Source: Methanosarcinales archaeon
Lineage (GTDB): Archaea > Halobacteriota > Methanosarcinia > Methanosarcinales > Methanogasteraceae
Direction: 5' to 3'
NCBI GenBank assembly: GCA_030640725.1
Contig: DAOWIV010000146.1
Coordinates: forward strand, 1 to 5,015
Length of the DNA stretch: 5,015 nt
Part shown: positions 1 to 4,836 of the stretch, piece by piece
Position numbering within the stretch: position 1 is the first letter of the stretch
Layout: every line of letters begins with the position of its first letter
The notes under the pieces: model-generated
Database searches by the model: none
Told to the model about the DNA's origin: nothing
The model's input: the letters and a program-made list of their open reading frames with translations, nothing else
Made by a program: the position numbers and the translations under genes

Positions 1-124
1 AAAATATTCGAAGAGAAGTTCTGAATAAGAAAAGTGTAAACGATGTTATGGACCTAATATGCACTTGGAGTGTAAACGATGTGTTGAGCTTTTTGATGTA
101 AGCGATGTTATGAGCCTTACCACA
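1..124. mobile_element. Possible insertion-sequence end (IS21-like style), body off the left edge
   Basis: Seen: three spaced direct repeats of about 21 bases lie between short stop-terminated frames at the left edge (for example frame +1 ends in TGA at 22-24) and the 3' end of the small ORF at 117-320. Reading rightwards, the segment could end in CA at 122 or 124. Known: IS21-family elements often carry several copies of a terminal repeat inside each end, and their tips are TG...CA. Inference: this could be the right end of such an element, with its transposase genes to the left. No transposase sequence is visible, no target-site duplication can be checked with one end only, and the exact boundary is uncertain. 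An alternative is an iteron or operator array. Confidence 0.3.
34..117. repeat. Three direct repeats of ~21 bases, core TGTAARCGATGT
   Basis: Copies start at 35, 71 and 97. All contain the core TGTAARCGATGT (R is A in copies 1 and 2, G in copy 3), followed by a less conserved tail: TATGGACCT, GTTGAGCTT and TATGAGCCT. By hand count, copies 1 and 3 match at 18 of 21 positions and copies 1 and 2 at 16 of 21. The start-to-start distances are 36 and 26 bases, so the spacers are about 15 and 5 bases. That is too short and irregular for a CRISPR array. The last copy ends at the stop codon of the 67-residue ORF on the other strand. The repeats are consistent with the terminal repeats of an insertion sequence, or with iterons or protein-binding sites. 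Confidence 0.75.
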
Positions 125-320
125 TAGAACGAATGTAGAGTTCGAAGTCTACATCAAACAATCTTTTTATATTTTTTTCTACATAACTGATAGACTGCTT
201 ATTTTCATTTAGGTATTCCTCCATGCCACAAAACTTCTGACGAACGTTATCATCGTTATAACTATTCTCAATTATATGGTCGAAGAGTGACGTTATATTC
301 TTGTTTAGCGCTTTATCCAT
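117..320 (-). CDS. Small hypothetical protein, 67 aa, possibly truncated at its 3' end
   Basis: I do not recognise this protein. It is acidic to neutral, rich in Asn, Asp and Lys, probably alpha-helical, with no signal peptide, no membrane segment and a single Cys (residue 31). The start is supported by GAGGT a few bases before ATG. The TGA stop of the 294-aa gene lies just ahead of that site with only 7 bases between the genes, so the two are probably translationally coupled. Base composition is as AT-rich as that of its partner and unlike the redox operon. Its TAA stop (119..117) touches the third direct repeat. If those repeats belong to an insertion sequence, the natural C-terminus may have been replaced and the last residues (around RSMW) may be partly foreign. 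It could be the small partner of a two-gene accessory module, but no function can be assigned. Confidence 0.6.
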   Translation of the reverse strand: MDKALNKNITSLFDHIIENSYNDDNVRQKFCGMEEYLNENKQSISYVEKNIKRLFDVDFELYIRSMW

Positions 321-327
321 TTAAACC

Positions 328-1212
328 TCAAAAATCAAATAAATCCTTTTGTTTATTATGCTTAAACAGACTTGGAGTTACTATTTCGGCATAAATACTT
401 CCAGCAAGCTCGTACAGATAGGTTTCAGCAGATAGTGAGCTTGTGCCTTCGTTCCATGGAAGTTTTGGAAACTCAATAATAATTTTTCCATTGACATCTA
501 TAATAAATTTAACATCATAACTTCTGTTGAGCCTATCATGTGTTTGTGTAACTTTTGATTTAAAACGTTGTATTTTTATGTCAGTGTTATCGATTATTTC
601 TCGTATCTTTGGTGCCAGATGATTTATTCGTTGGTTTTTTTTCGATTTATAATCTGCTAAATGCACATTACCAAAGCTCTTGTCAACGGCTGGATCAAAT
701 TTAATGTCATAAAGTTCTTCTAAAAACCTTTCAAAACACAGTTTTCGAATTATGTTTTCATCAAACTCAACAATTTTTAAATTCGATATGCCCAAATAGT
801 CCTTATACATTGATTTTACTAAATCATCTTTTATATTGCCTCCACCATACATAATTATCCCTAATTTGCCACTACCATCGCAAAAATGGTCTACGTGCAT
901 AGTGGATTTTACAACATTTCTGACCAAATAATGAATAAGTGATACATTATTTCCTGAACAATCGCCGATGGATGTAATGTGCGAATCGCCTATTTGACCA
1001 AACATAGCATGAACGCCGCCCTCACTTTTGCGAATATCGATACATCCAACTTCTTTCCCATGCTTTAAATAATTCGAGCCCAATGAGTCTTCGACTGCAT
1101 CTAAATCACACTTTATATCTGTTTCATACTTTCTTACAGTAATTATCCGATGTACATCGATGTTGTATGAATCATCAATGACAATGTCTAATTTAATGTC
1201 GTTATCATACAT
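328..1212 (-). CDS. Hypothetical protein, 294 aa, with a PIP-box-like C-terminal tail
   Basis: Not recognised as a known family. It is a soluble protein without a signal peptide or membrane helices. The N-terminal part (about 1-125) looks like mixed alpha/beta with glycine-rich turns: EGG near 65, GDSHITSIGD at 75-84 and YGGGN at 122-126. Residues 185-230 are strongly basic (KSKKNQR, KIQRFKSK) and could contact nucleic acid. The last third contains beta-like stretches (KFIIDVNGKIIIEFP). The final residues are KQKDLFDF. QKDLFDF fits the PCNA-interacting motif Q-x-x-L-x-x-F at the extreme C-terminus and resembles archaeal PIP tails of the TLFDF type. The start is supported by GAGGTGG six bases before ATG. 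A perfect palindrome (1241-1254) lies about 30 bases upstream. The gene is AT-rich with codon use unlike the operon to its right, which suggests transfer. A role in DNA replication, repair or defence is speculation from the tail alone. Confidence 0.75.
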   Translation of the reverse strand: MYDNDIKLDIVIDDSYNIDVHRIITVRKYETDIKCDLDAVEDSLGSNYLKHGKEVGCIDIRKSEGGVHAMFGQIGDSHITSIGDCSGNNVSLIHYLVRNVVKSTMHVDHFCDGSGKLGIIMYGGGNIKDDLVKSMYKDYLGISNLKIVEFDENIIRKLCFERFLEELYDIKFDPAVDKSFGNVHLADYKSKKNQRINHLAPKIREIIDNTDIKIQRFKSKVTQTHDRLNRSYDVKFIIDVNGKIIIEFPKLPWNEGTSSLSAETYLYELAGSIYAEIVTPSLFKHNKQKDLFDF

Positions 1213-1240
1213 TTACATCCACCTCACACTTCTTCTGCGG

Positions 1241-1254
1241 TCTGGAATTCCAGA
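1241..1254. promoter_or_regulatory. Perfect 14-bp palindrome upstream of the 294-aa gene, candidate operator
   Basis: TCTGGAATTCCAGA is a perfect, gapless dyad. It lies 28 bases upstream of the start codon of the 294-aa gene, in what would be its promoter-proximal leader. A homodimeric regulator could bind here. The lack of a loop makes it a DNA-binding site rather than an RNA hairpin. One perfect 14-bp palindrome in 5 kb is uncommon but could still be chance. No regulator gene is recognised nearby. Confidence 0.3.
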
Positions 1255-1326
1255 TCCTTGGGCGGTGGCTCACGGCGCGGCTTGGATGCCCCGATGGGGC
1301 GGGCGGTGTCTTTCTGGCGTTTCATG

Positions 1327-1338
1327 CAATATATATGT
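1327..1338 (-). promoter_or_regulatory. Candidate archaeal TATA box for the AT-rich gene pair
   Basis: The minus strand reads ACATATATATTG here, an isolated AT tract within an otherwise GC-rich intergenic stretch. Archaeal TATA boxes sit about 25 bases before the transcription start, so transcription would begin near 1300-1305. That would leave a leader of about 90 bases before the 294-aa gene, containing the palindrome at 1241-1254. The tract is nearly symmetric, so the direction is not settled by sequence, but the only good downstream gene is on the minus strand. No clear BRE element could be confirmed. Confidence 0.35.
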
Positions 1339-1380
1339 CAGAATACATCCCACATAAAACAACCCCGCAAACCCCCCTCC

Positions 1381-1413
1381 GGCAGGCAGAAGACTCCTCG
1401 TCTCCCGCCCGCC
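1381..1413 (-). terminator. Imperfect GC-rich hairpin after the redox operon, possible terminator
   Basis: The arms pair as GGC/GCC, one mismatch, GGC/GCC, a 3x3 internal loop, then AGAC/GTCT around a five-base loop (1395-1399). It begins about 20 bases past the stop of the 69-aa gene. On the minus strand it is followed, after a G-rich stretch, by the T-rich run TTGTTTTATG near 1353-1362. This is where the operon should end, because the next gene differs in composition and has its own TATA-like element. Archaeal termination depends mainly on T tracts, so the hairpin may instead protect the transcript end. The rest of 1213-1431 holds no gene I would support. Confidence 0.35.
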
Positions 1414-1431
1414 AGAATCACCCTCCACCCT

Positions 1432-1641
1432 TCAGTGACGCTTCGCCGCGTACGTCTCTGCAATCAGCGCTCGCTTGAGCCGGTACCCGATCATCCGCGT
1501 GTCCCAGTTCTCGTTGTTCCCGATGAACCGGACGAGCCGCTTCTTCGTTGCACCCTCAAGGCTGAATTCAGCCATGATCTCCTTGATTACAGCGTTCTGT
1601 GCATCCTTCTCTTCCTTTGATAACTTCTCTTTCTCTGCCAT
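1432..1641 (-). CDS. Small charged protein of unknown function, last gene of the redox operon, 69 aa
   Basis: Not recognised. It starts MAEKEKLSKEEKD and is highly charged, without Cys, a signal peptide or a membrane segment. It looks mostly helical: a Lys/Glu-rich N-terminal helix, then residues near 30-65 with basic stretches (TKKRLVRFIG, YRLKRALIAETY) resembling a compact helical domain. I chose ATG at 1641 rather than an in-frame GTG at 1650 that overlaps the previous stop, because GAGGTGAT sits exactly four bases before this ATG, the same layout as the neighbouring genes. The previous gene ends at 1647, five bases upstream, so the gene is almost certainly co-transcribed with the fdhA-like gene. 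Its GC-rich codon use matches the operon. It could be an assembly factor, a small subunit or a regulator of the complex. None of these can be shown from the sequence. Confidence 0.8.
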   Translation of the reverse strand: MAEKEKLSKEEKDAQNAVIKEIMAEFSLEGATKKRLVRFIGNNENWDTRMIGYRLKRALIAETYAAKRH

Positions 1642-1645
1642 TCCA

Positions 1646-1653
1646 ATCACCTC
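1646..1653 (-). promoter_or_regulatory. Ribosome-binding site deciding the start of the 69-aa gene
   Basis: The minus strand reads GAGGTGAT, followed by four bases (TGGA) and ATG at 1641. The fdhA-like gene has the same eight-base motif with the same four-base spacer, and fdhB has GGGGTGAT with four bases. The GTG at 1650 lies inside this site and so is unlikely to be the start. Confidence 0.7.
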
Positions 1654-3104
1654 GAGACCGTAACACTCGTTACCATTCCAGTCGTCATCGGAAGCTTCAC
1701 GTTCGAGAGCACAACGCCCGGCGCAACATCCGAGACCTTGAACTTGACAGCAGCCTCGCCCGCATCAGACGTGATCTTCGCAGGAATTCCCTTCAGAAGC
1801 GAGTTTGCGGTCACCATATCGAGATTCATCTCGACAAAGTCGTTGTCATCGACGATACCATTCCAGAAGAACGGACCGCCCGCATAGACAAGCGCAGTCT
1901 CAACCGCCTCTGCTGTCGGGTTCGCATCCATCGCCGCATAATCCGGCTTCTCATACGCAGGAACGACTCGCTCGTCCACCGCATCGATGCCAAGAGTCGC
2001 AAGCAAAGCCGCATGTATCTCATCGTACATGCCAACTGGCTGCCCCATCATCGTTCCGATCGCATCGACGCCATCGGTTCCCTCGCCGCTGTTCTGAAGC
2101 GCCCTGCCTTCTGCGTTCACAACGGTTCCTGCCTTCTTGTAGAGCGGCTCGGTTGCGACAACGATCTTTGCAACATCAGTGATCGCACTTGCCCGTGACG
2201 TGATCACGATCAGGTTGTCGAGCTTTCCGAGTGCACCGCGTACAGCGGTCTCGTCTGGCATGATCTCTATCAGGTCAGAGTCCAGGCATACAAGCGTCTT
2301 GATGCTGCCATCGTTAATCTCTGCGATGATCTGGTCAAGGCTCTTCTGCTCGGTCTTCTTGCTTGCAAGATCGCATCCGACTGCATTCACAAACGGCTTC
2401 ATGAACATGATCGCTGCCCCTGACGCTTTCGCAAGGTTGAGGAGTACCATCACACGCTCAGGATCAGTGCTCGGGTTTAGCTCTGCGATGATCACCGAAT
2501 CACTGTCAAGCGCAAGCTCAGACTCGTAGTTGGCAGGATCGATCGTCTTGTTCTCGTCAGCTAAGCTTACCGCCTTCCAGCCAACCGCTGTCACGGTCGC
2601 TCCGTTCTTCTTTGCTGCAAGAATTCTTCTTACGAGCAGAGGATACTGTTCGTACGGATCGATGAAGAGCACGATCTTCTTCGCATCTTCGATTGCATCG
2701 AGCGGAATCCCAACACCCATCGTCGGGTGGCATTCGGATGGGATCGTTGAGAACGCGCCCATTCCGGTGTTCACAACCGCACCCTTGCTCTCTGCAAGCT
2801 TCATCAGTGCAAGATGCTCTGCACACGTCGTGTTTCCAACCGATACGAAAGTGGCTCCATCGCCGATCGCTTTTCCTGCCGCAGTGACAGCGTCCGAGAA
2901 CTCGACCTCGTTTCCATCAACTCTGGAGGTTGCATTCTTGAGATTCGCTGACAGCCTCACTCCGAATCTACAGAGTTTGCCTGCGTTAACAACTGCGTCC
3001 TTGCGCCAGTCGATGTCAATTGCGCCGTCGTCCTTTTCGCGAACGTACATCCCGCACGCAATCGAGCAGCCCGGACACACCGTGGTAAATATATTTTCAT
3101 TCAT
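1647..3104 (-). CDS. fdhA: Shortened FdhA-like molybdopterin oxidoreductase subunit, 485 aa
   Basis: This resembles the catalytic subunit of F420-dependent formate dehydrogenase and, more distantly, NuoG and FwdB. The N-terminus carries a 4Fe-4S motif, Cys10-x2-Cys13-x3-Cys17 and Cys45 in GKLCRFG. Residues 124-127 (ECHP) resemble the active-site Cys-His of FdhA and FwdB, with Cys125 as the possible metal ligand. DPYEQYP (149-155) matches the motif after the first pterin-binding strand. GTVVNAEGRALQ (326-337) is the typical FdhA/NuoG signature. The last 85 residues look like a reduced molybdopterin-dinucleotide-binding barrel (VSDVAPGVVL). At 485 residues it is much shorter than usual FdhA (about 680). 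The spacing from Cys125 to the DPYEQYP motif is roughly ten residues shorter than I expect, so cofactor binding and formate oxidation are uncertain. It directly follows fdhB and starts at ATG after GAGGTGAT with a four-base spacer. It is probably cytoplasmic and part of an Hdr-linked complex. Confidence 0.8.
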   Translation of the reverse strand: MNENIFTTVCPGCSIACGMYVREKDDGAIDIDWRKDAVVNAGKLCRFGVRLSANLKNATSRVDGNEVEFSDAVTAAGKAIGDGATFVSVGNTTCAEHLALMKLAESKGAVVNTGMGAFSTIPSECHPTMGVGIPLDAIEDAKKIVLFIDPYEQYPLLVRRILAAKKNGATVTAVGWKAVSLADENKTIDPANYESELALDSDSVIIAELNPSTDPERVMVLLNLAKASGAAIMFMKPFVNAVGCDLASKKTEQKSLDQIIAEINDGSIKTLVCLDSDLIEIMPDETAVRGALGKLDNLIVITSRASAITDVAKIVVATEPLYKKAGTVVNAEGRALQNSGEGTDGVDAIGTMMGQPVGMYDEIHAALLATLGIDAVDERVVPAYEKPDYAAMDANPTAEAVETALVYAGGPFFWNGIVDDNDFVEMNLDMVTANSLLKGIPAKITSDAGEAAVKFKVSDVAPGVVLSNVKLPMTTGMVTSVTVSR

Positions 3105-3114
3105 TTAAATCACC

Positions 3115-4269
3115 TCAGTCCTCAATCAGGTCAACCCCGAAGAACGGCGGTGTTGTCATGTCCATACCAGGTTTGTACTCGAACTCCTCCTGCATCGGGA
3201 CTGCAAACCTCTGGTAGATGTGTGTCAGCGGAATATCCACAGGACAGACATCGGTGCACTGCCCGCATCCGATGCACGAGTCCATCAGGTGCACGAACCG
3301 CACAAGGTGGAATAGCGACATCTTGTATGTGTCTGATGCTGAGCTAAACTCGGTGCACTTCGCAGTCTCGCCACATGCGCATACCGGGCAGACCGTCTTA
3401 CATGCACCACAGTTGATACAGTCCTTGAGTGCATTCATGTAGTAGTCGAGATGGCTTCCCTCAATCGGTGAAAGATGCTTCTCGTTTGCGGCTGCCGCAA
3501 CATTCATCATTGCGCCGTCTACTTTCGCCCGGATCGCTTTGCCCTTATCATCTGCTGGTGTGATCTCAACAGCTCCGGCGTCGATTGCGTTCTCTAAAAT
3601 CGCAATTCCCTTCTCGGTGTTGATCTCGACAAACGTCCCTTTTCCTGCAAGGTCGCCGATTACGCCCCAGTTTCCACAAGCGATGTCTGCCATCGTCGGG
3701 ATGTTTACTGCGCAGTACTGGCAGGACTCACGTCGTCCGTAGCCCTCTTCTTCGAGCTCGTCGATCTTGATTGCGTGTTCCTTGCCGTCCTTTGTCTCAA
3801 AGATCAGCTTTCCTTTGTCGATCTCCTCGCCCTCGATGTCTTCAGGGTCAAGCTTGTACATCACATCAAGCATCTCCCGGGTTACTGCCGGGTGCATCGT
3901 GCCGCCGCAGTTCAGCCCCACGATGTAGGTCGTGTCGATGTCCACCTGCCCTCTTTTCGCCTGCTCAATCGTGCTTCTTGCGTCGCACGGCTTTGCAGGG
4001 AGCGCAACCTTTGTTCCGTATTCGAGGTAGCGTGATAAGACGATCGGGACCGAGTGCATCGATCCGGCTGCTGCTTTAACCTCTTCAGGGTCTGATGTCA
4101 CGATCGGGACCGCCTCGAACTCTCCGATCTTCTTTAAGACTACAACTGCCTCAACAAGCCCTTTCTCGAGTGCTGCTGCAAGCATCGCGGTAACGAGACC
4201 TCCTGATGCGCCGCGGGTTCTGATATCCTCGTCTGTCGCCCATCCGACGTAACAGTCTCCTATATCCAT
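3115..4269 (-). CDS. fdhB: F420-oxidoreductase beta subunit, FdhB/FrhB family with C-terminal ferredoxin domain, 384 aa
   Basis: This is the flavoprotein that exchanges electrons with coenzyme F420 in formate dehydrogenase or F420-hydrogenase complexes. The FrhB-type core spans about 1-270: GASGG (20-24) at the flavin site, PCDAR (94-98), GLNCGG (118-123), and Cys183/Cys186 with Cys198 in ADIACGNWG as probable 4Fe-4S ligands. A two-cluster ferredoxin/HdrC-like tail follows: Cys284, 287, 290, 294, then Cys332, 335, 338, 342 in CIGCGQCTDVCPVDIP. Extra cysteines 297, 299 and 305 follow the first cluster, as in FdhB-type proteins. The length and domain order fit FdhB (about 380-400) better than plain FrhB (about 280). 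ATG is preceded by GGGGTGAT and four bases, and the stop of a candidate 36-aa ORF directly abuts it. The gap to the fdhA-like gene is ten bases. The two subunits probably form an FdhAB unit feeding MvhD and HdrA. Confidence 0.9.
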   Translation of the reverse strand: MDIGDCYVGWATDEDIRTRGASGGLVTAMLAAALEKGLVEAVVVLKKIGEFEAVPIVTSDPEEVKAAAGSMHSVPIVLSRYLEYGTKVALPAKPCDARSTIEQAKRGQVDIDTTYIVGLNCGGTMHPAVTREMLDVMYKLDPEDIEGEEIDKGKLIFETKDGKEHAIKIDELEEEGYGRRESCQYCAVNIPTMADIACGNWGVIGDLAGKGTFVEINTEKGIAILENAIDAGAVEITPADDKGKAIRAKVDGAMMNVAAAANEKHLSPIEGSHLDYYMNALKDCINCGACKTVCPVCACGETAKCTEFSSASDTYKMSLFHLVRFVHLMDSCIGCGQCTDVCPVDIPLTHIYQRFAVPMQEEFEYKPGMDMTTPPFFGVDLIED

Positions 4270-4380
4270 TCAGATCACCCCCTCAACCCTTTCACAAAGG
4301 GTTGATGCCAACGGCTGTGCTCCGCTGACGCTTCGCATTCGAAAACTGCCCTCCGGGTGGGGTATTCGTTTCGTTATCAT
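4270..4380 (-). CDS. Candidate small ORF, 36 aa, exactly filling the mvhD-fdhB gap
   Basis: The ATG at 4380..4378 directly follows the TAA of mvhD and is preceded by GGGGTGAT with the same four-base spacer as the other genes. The frame stays open for 36 codons and ends in TGA at 4272..4270, right against the ATG of fdhB. The product starts MITKRIPHPEG, is basic (six Arg, one Lys), and has one Cys and no clear domain or membrane segment. Its 3' third encodes a perfect hairpin (4283-4305). Codon use (CGA, ATA) differs from the neighbours, which favour CGC/CGT. It may be a real micro-protein, a translated spacer that couples mvhD and fdhB, or a small insertion that happened to keep the frame open. 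Conservation in relatives would decide. Confidence 0.45.
   Translation of the reverse strand: MITKRIPHPEGSFRMRSVSGAQPLASTLCERVEGVI
4283..4305 (-). promoter_or_regulatory. Perfect 10-bp hairpin next to the fdhB ribosome-binding site
   Basis: Arms TCAACCCTTT and AAAGGGTTGA pair perfectly around a three-base loop. On the transcript the hairpin ends immediately before GGGGGTGAT, the fdhB ribosome-binding site. It could restrict fdhB translation unless ribosomes arrive from upstream, mark a processing site or set transcript stability. There is no T tract behind it, so a terminator is unlikely. Confidence 0.6.
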
Positions 4381-4833
4381 TTAAATCACCCCTTCTGGCT
4401 TGAGCGGACTTGGTCCAACCTTCTTGATCTGCTCTGTGAACTCGGTTACGACCTGTGCATACCGCTCGCCCTCTGATGCTGATATCCAGTCGAGCTTGAG
4501 CCGCTCATCCTCGAGTCCGAGCTCGTTCACCATCGCTTTTAAGAATTTGTACTTGATCGTTGCCTTGTAGTTGCCGTTCACGTAGTGACAGTCGCCGATG
4601 TGGCATCCCGAAAAGATAACACCGTCTGCGCCCTCAAGGAATGCATTTAAGATAAATACCGGATCCATCCTGCCAGAGCACATCACTCGTATCACACGCA
4701 CCGTTGGCGGCTGCTGGAACCTGCCCATTCCTGCGGAGTCGGCTCCTCCGTACGAACACCAGTTACAGCAGAACATCACAATCTTTGGCTGCCATTCCTC
4801 GCTGGTTGTTCCTGTCGCTGTTGCTTCTGCCAT
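4381..4833 (-). CDS. mvhD: MvhD-type [2Fe-2S] electron-transfer subunit, 150 aa
   Basis: MvhD is the small iron-sulfur protein that docks on HdrA and passes electrons between a hydrogenase or formate dehydrogenase and the HdrA flavin in the cytoplasm. Family signatures are clear: FCCNWCSYGGAD (21-32, Cys22/23/26), VMCSGRMDP (50-58, Cys52) and GCHIGDCHY (76-84, Cys77 and Cys82). The several conserved cysteines fit the [2Fe-2S] centre of the family. The length of 150 is normal (usual range about 130-160), with a short Ala/Thr-rich N-terminal extension. ATG follows GGAGGTGAG with a six-base spacer, and the stop of hdrA lies three bases upstream, so the two are co-translated. No mvhG or mvhA hydrogenase gene follows. 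The next recognised genes are fdhB and an fdhA-like gene, pointing to an F420 or formate-type partner. Confidence 0.93.
   Translation of the reverse strand: MAEATATGTTSEEWQPKIVMFCCNWCSYGGADSAGMGRFQQPPTVRVIRVMCSGRMDPVFILNAFLEGADGVIFSGCHIGDCHYVNGNYKATIKYKFLKAMVNELGLEDERLKLDWISASEGERYAQVVTEFTEQIKKVGPSPLKPEGVI
4385..4392 (-). promoter_or_regulatory. Ribosome-binding site for the 36-aa small ORF, within the mvhD 3' end
   Basis: GGGGTGAT on the minus strand lies inside the last codons of mvhD (Glu-Gly-Val-Ile-stop), with four bases to the ATG at 4380. No other start follows closely: fdhB begins more than 100 bases on and has its own site. The site therefore either serves the small ORF or is the remnant of an ancestral direct mvhD-fdhB junction. 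Confidence 0.5.
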
Positions 4834-4836
4834 TTT

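Noticed and set aside
1..101. Plus-strand frame open through the repeats (repeating Val-Asn-Asp-Val)
   Set aside because: The pattern comes from translating the direct repeats. The spacing of the third copy breaks the frame, and there is no start or known motif.
34..117. CRISPR array
   Set aside because: There are only three imperfect copies with unequal spacers of about 15 and 5 bases, which is too short for CRISPR spacers.
1288..1300. GCCCC/GGGGC stem with a three-base loop
   Set aside because: Only five base pairs in a GC-rich stretch, with no T tract and no clear position relative to a gene. Likely chance.
1270..1428. A 52-codon minus-strand frame starting at GTG just after the 69-aa gene, with a short hydrophobic stretch (FAGLFYVGCILTYIL)
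   Set aside because: There is no properly spaced ribosome-binding site, the start is a weak GTG, the 3' part is a low-complexity GC-rich sequence, and the candidate terminator hairpin lies within it. The hydrophobic run is shorter than a typical membrane helix.
1648..1650. GTG start for the last operon gene, overlapping the previous stop by four bases
   Set aside because: The GTG lies inside the GAGGTGAT site that is perfectly spaced for the ATG nine bases downstream, the same layout as in neighbouring genes.
1599..3108. Long plus-strand open frames opposite the fdhA-like gene
   Set aside because: They are antisense shadows of a well-supported gene. Their products are Arg/Ser/His-rich with no domains, and they lack good ribosome-binding sites.
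1436..4336. Shared 11-mer TGACGCTTCGC at 1436 and 4326
   Set aside because: At 1436 it is coding sequence of the 69-aa gene end. The match does not extend, so chance is the simpler explanation.
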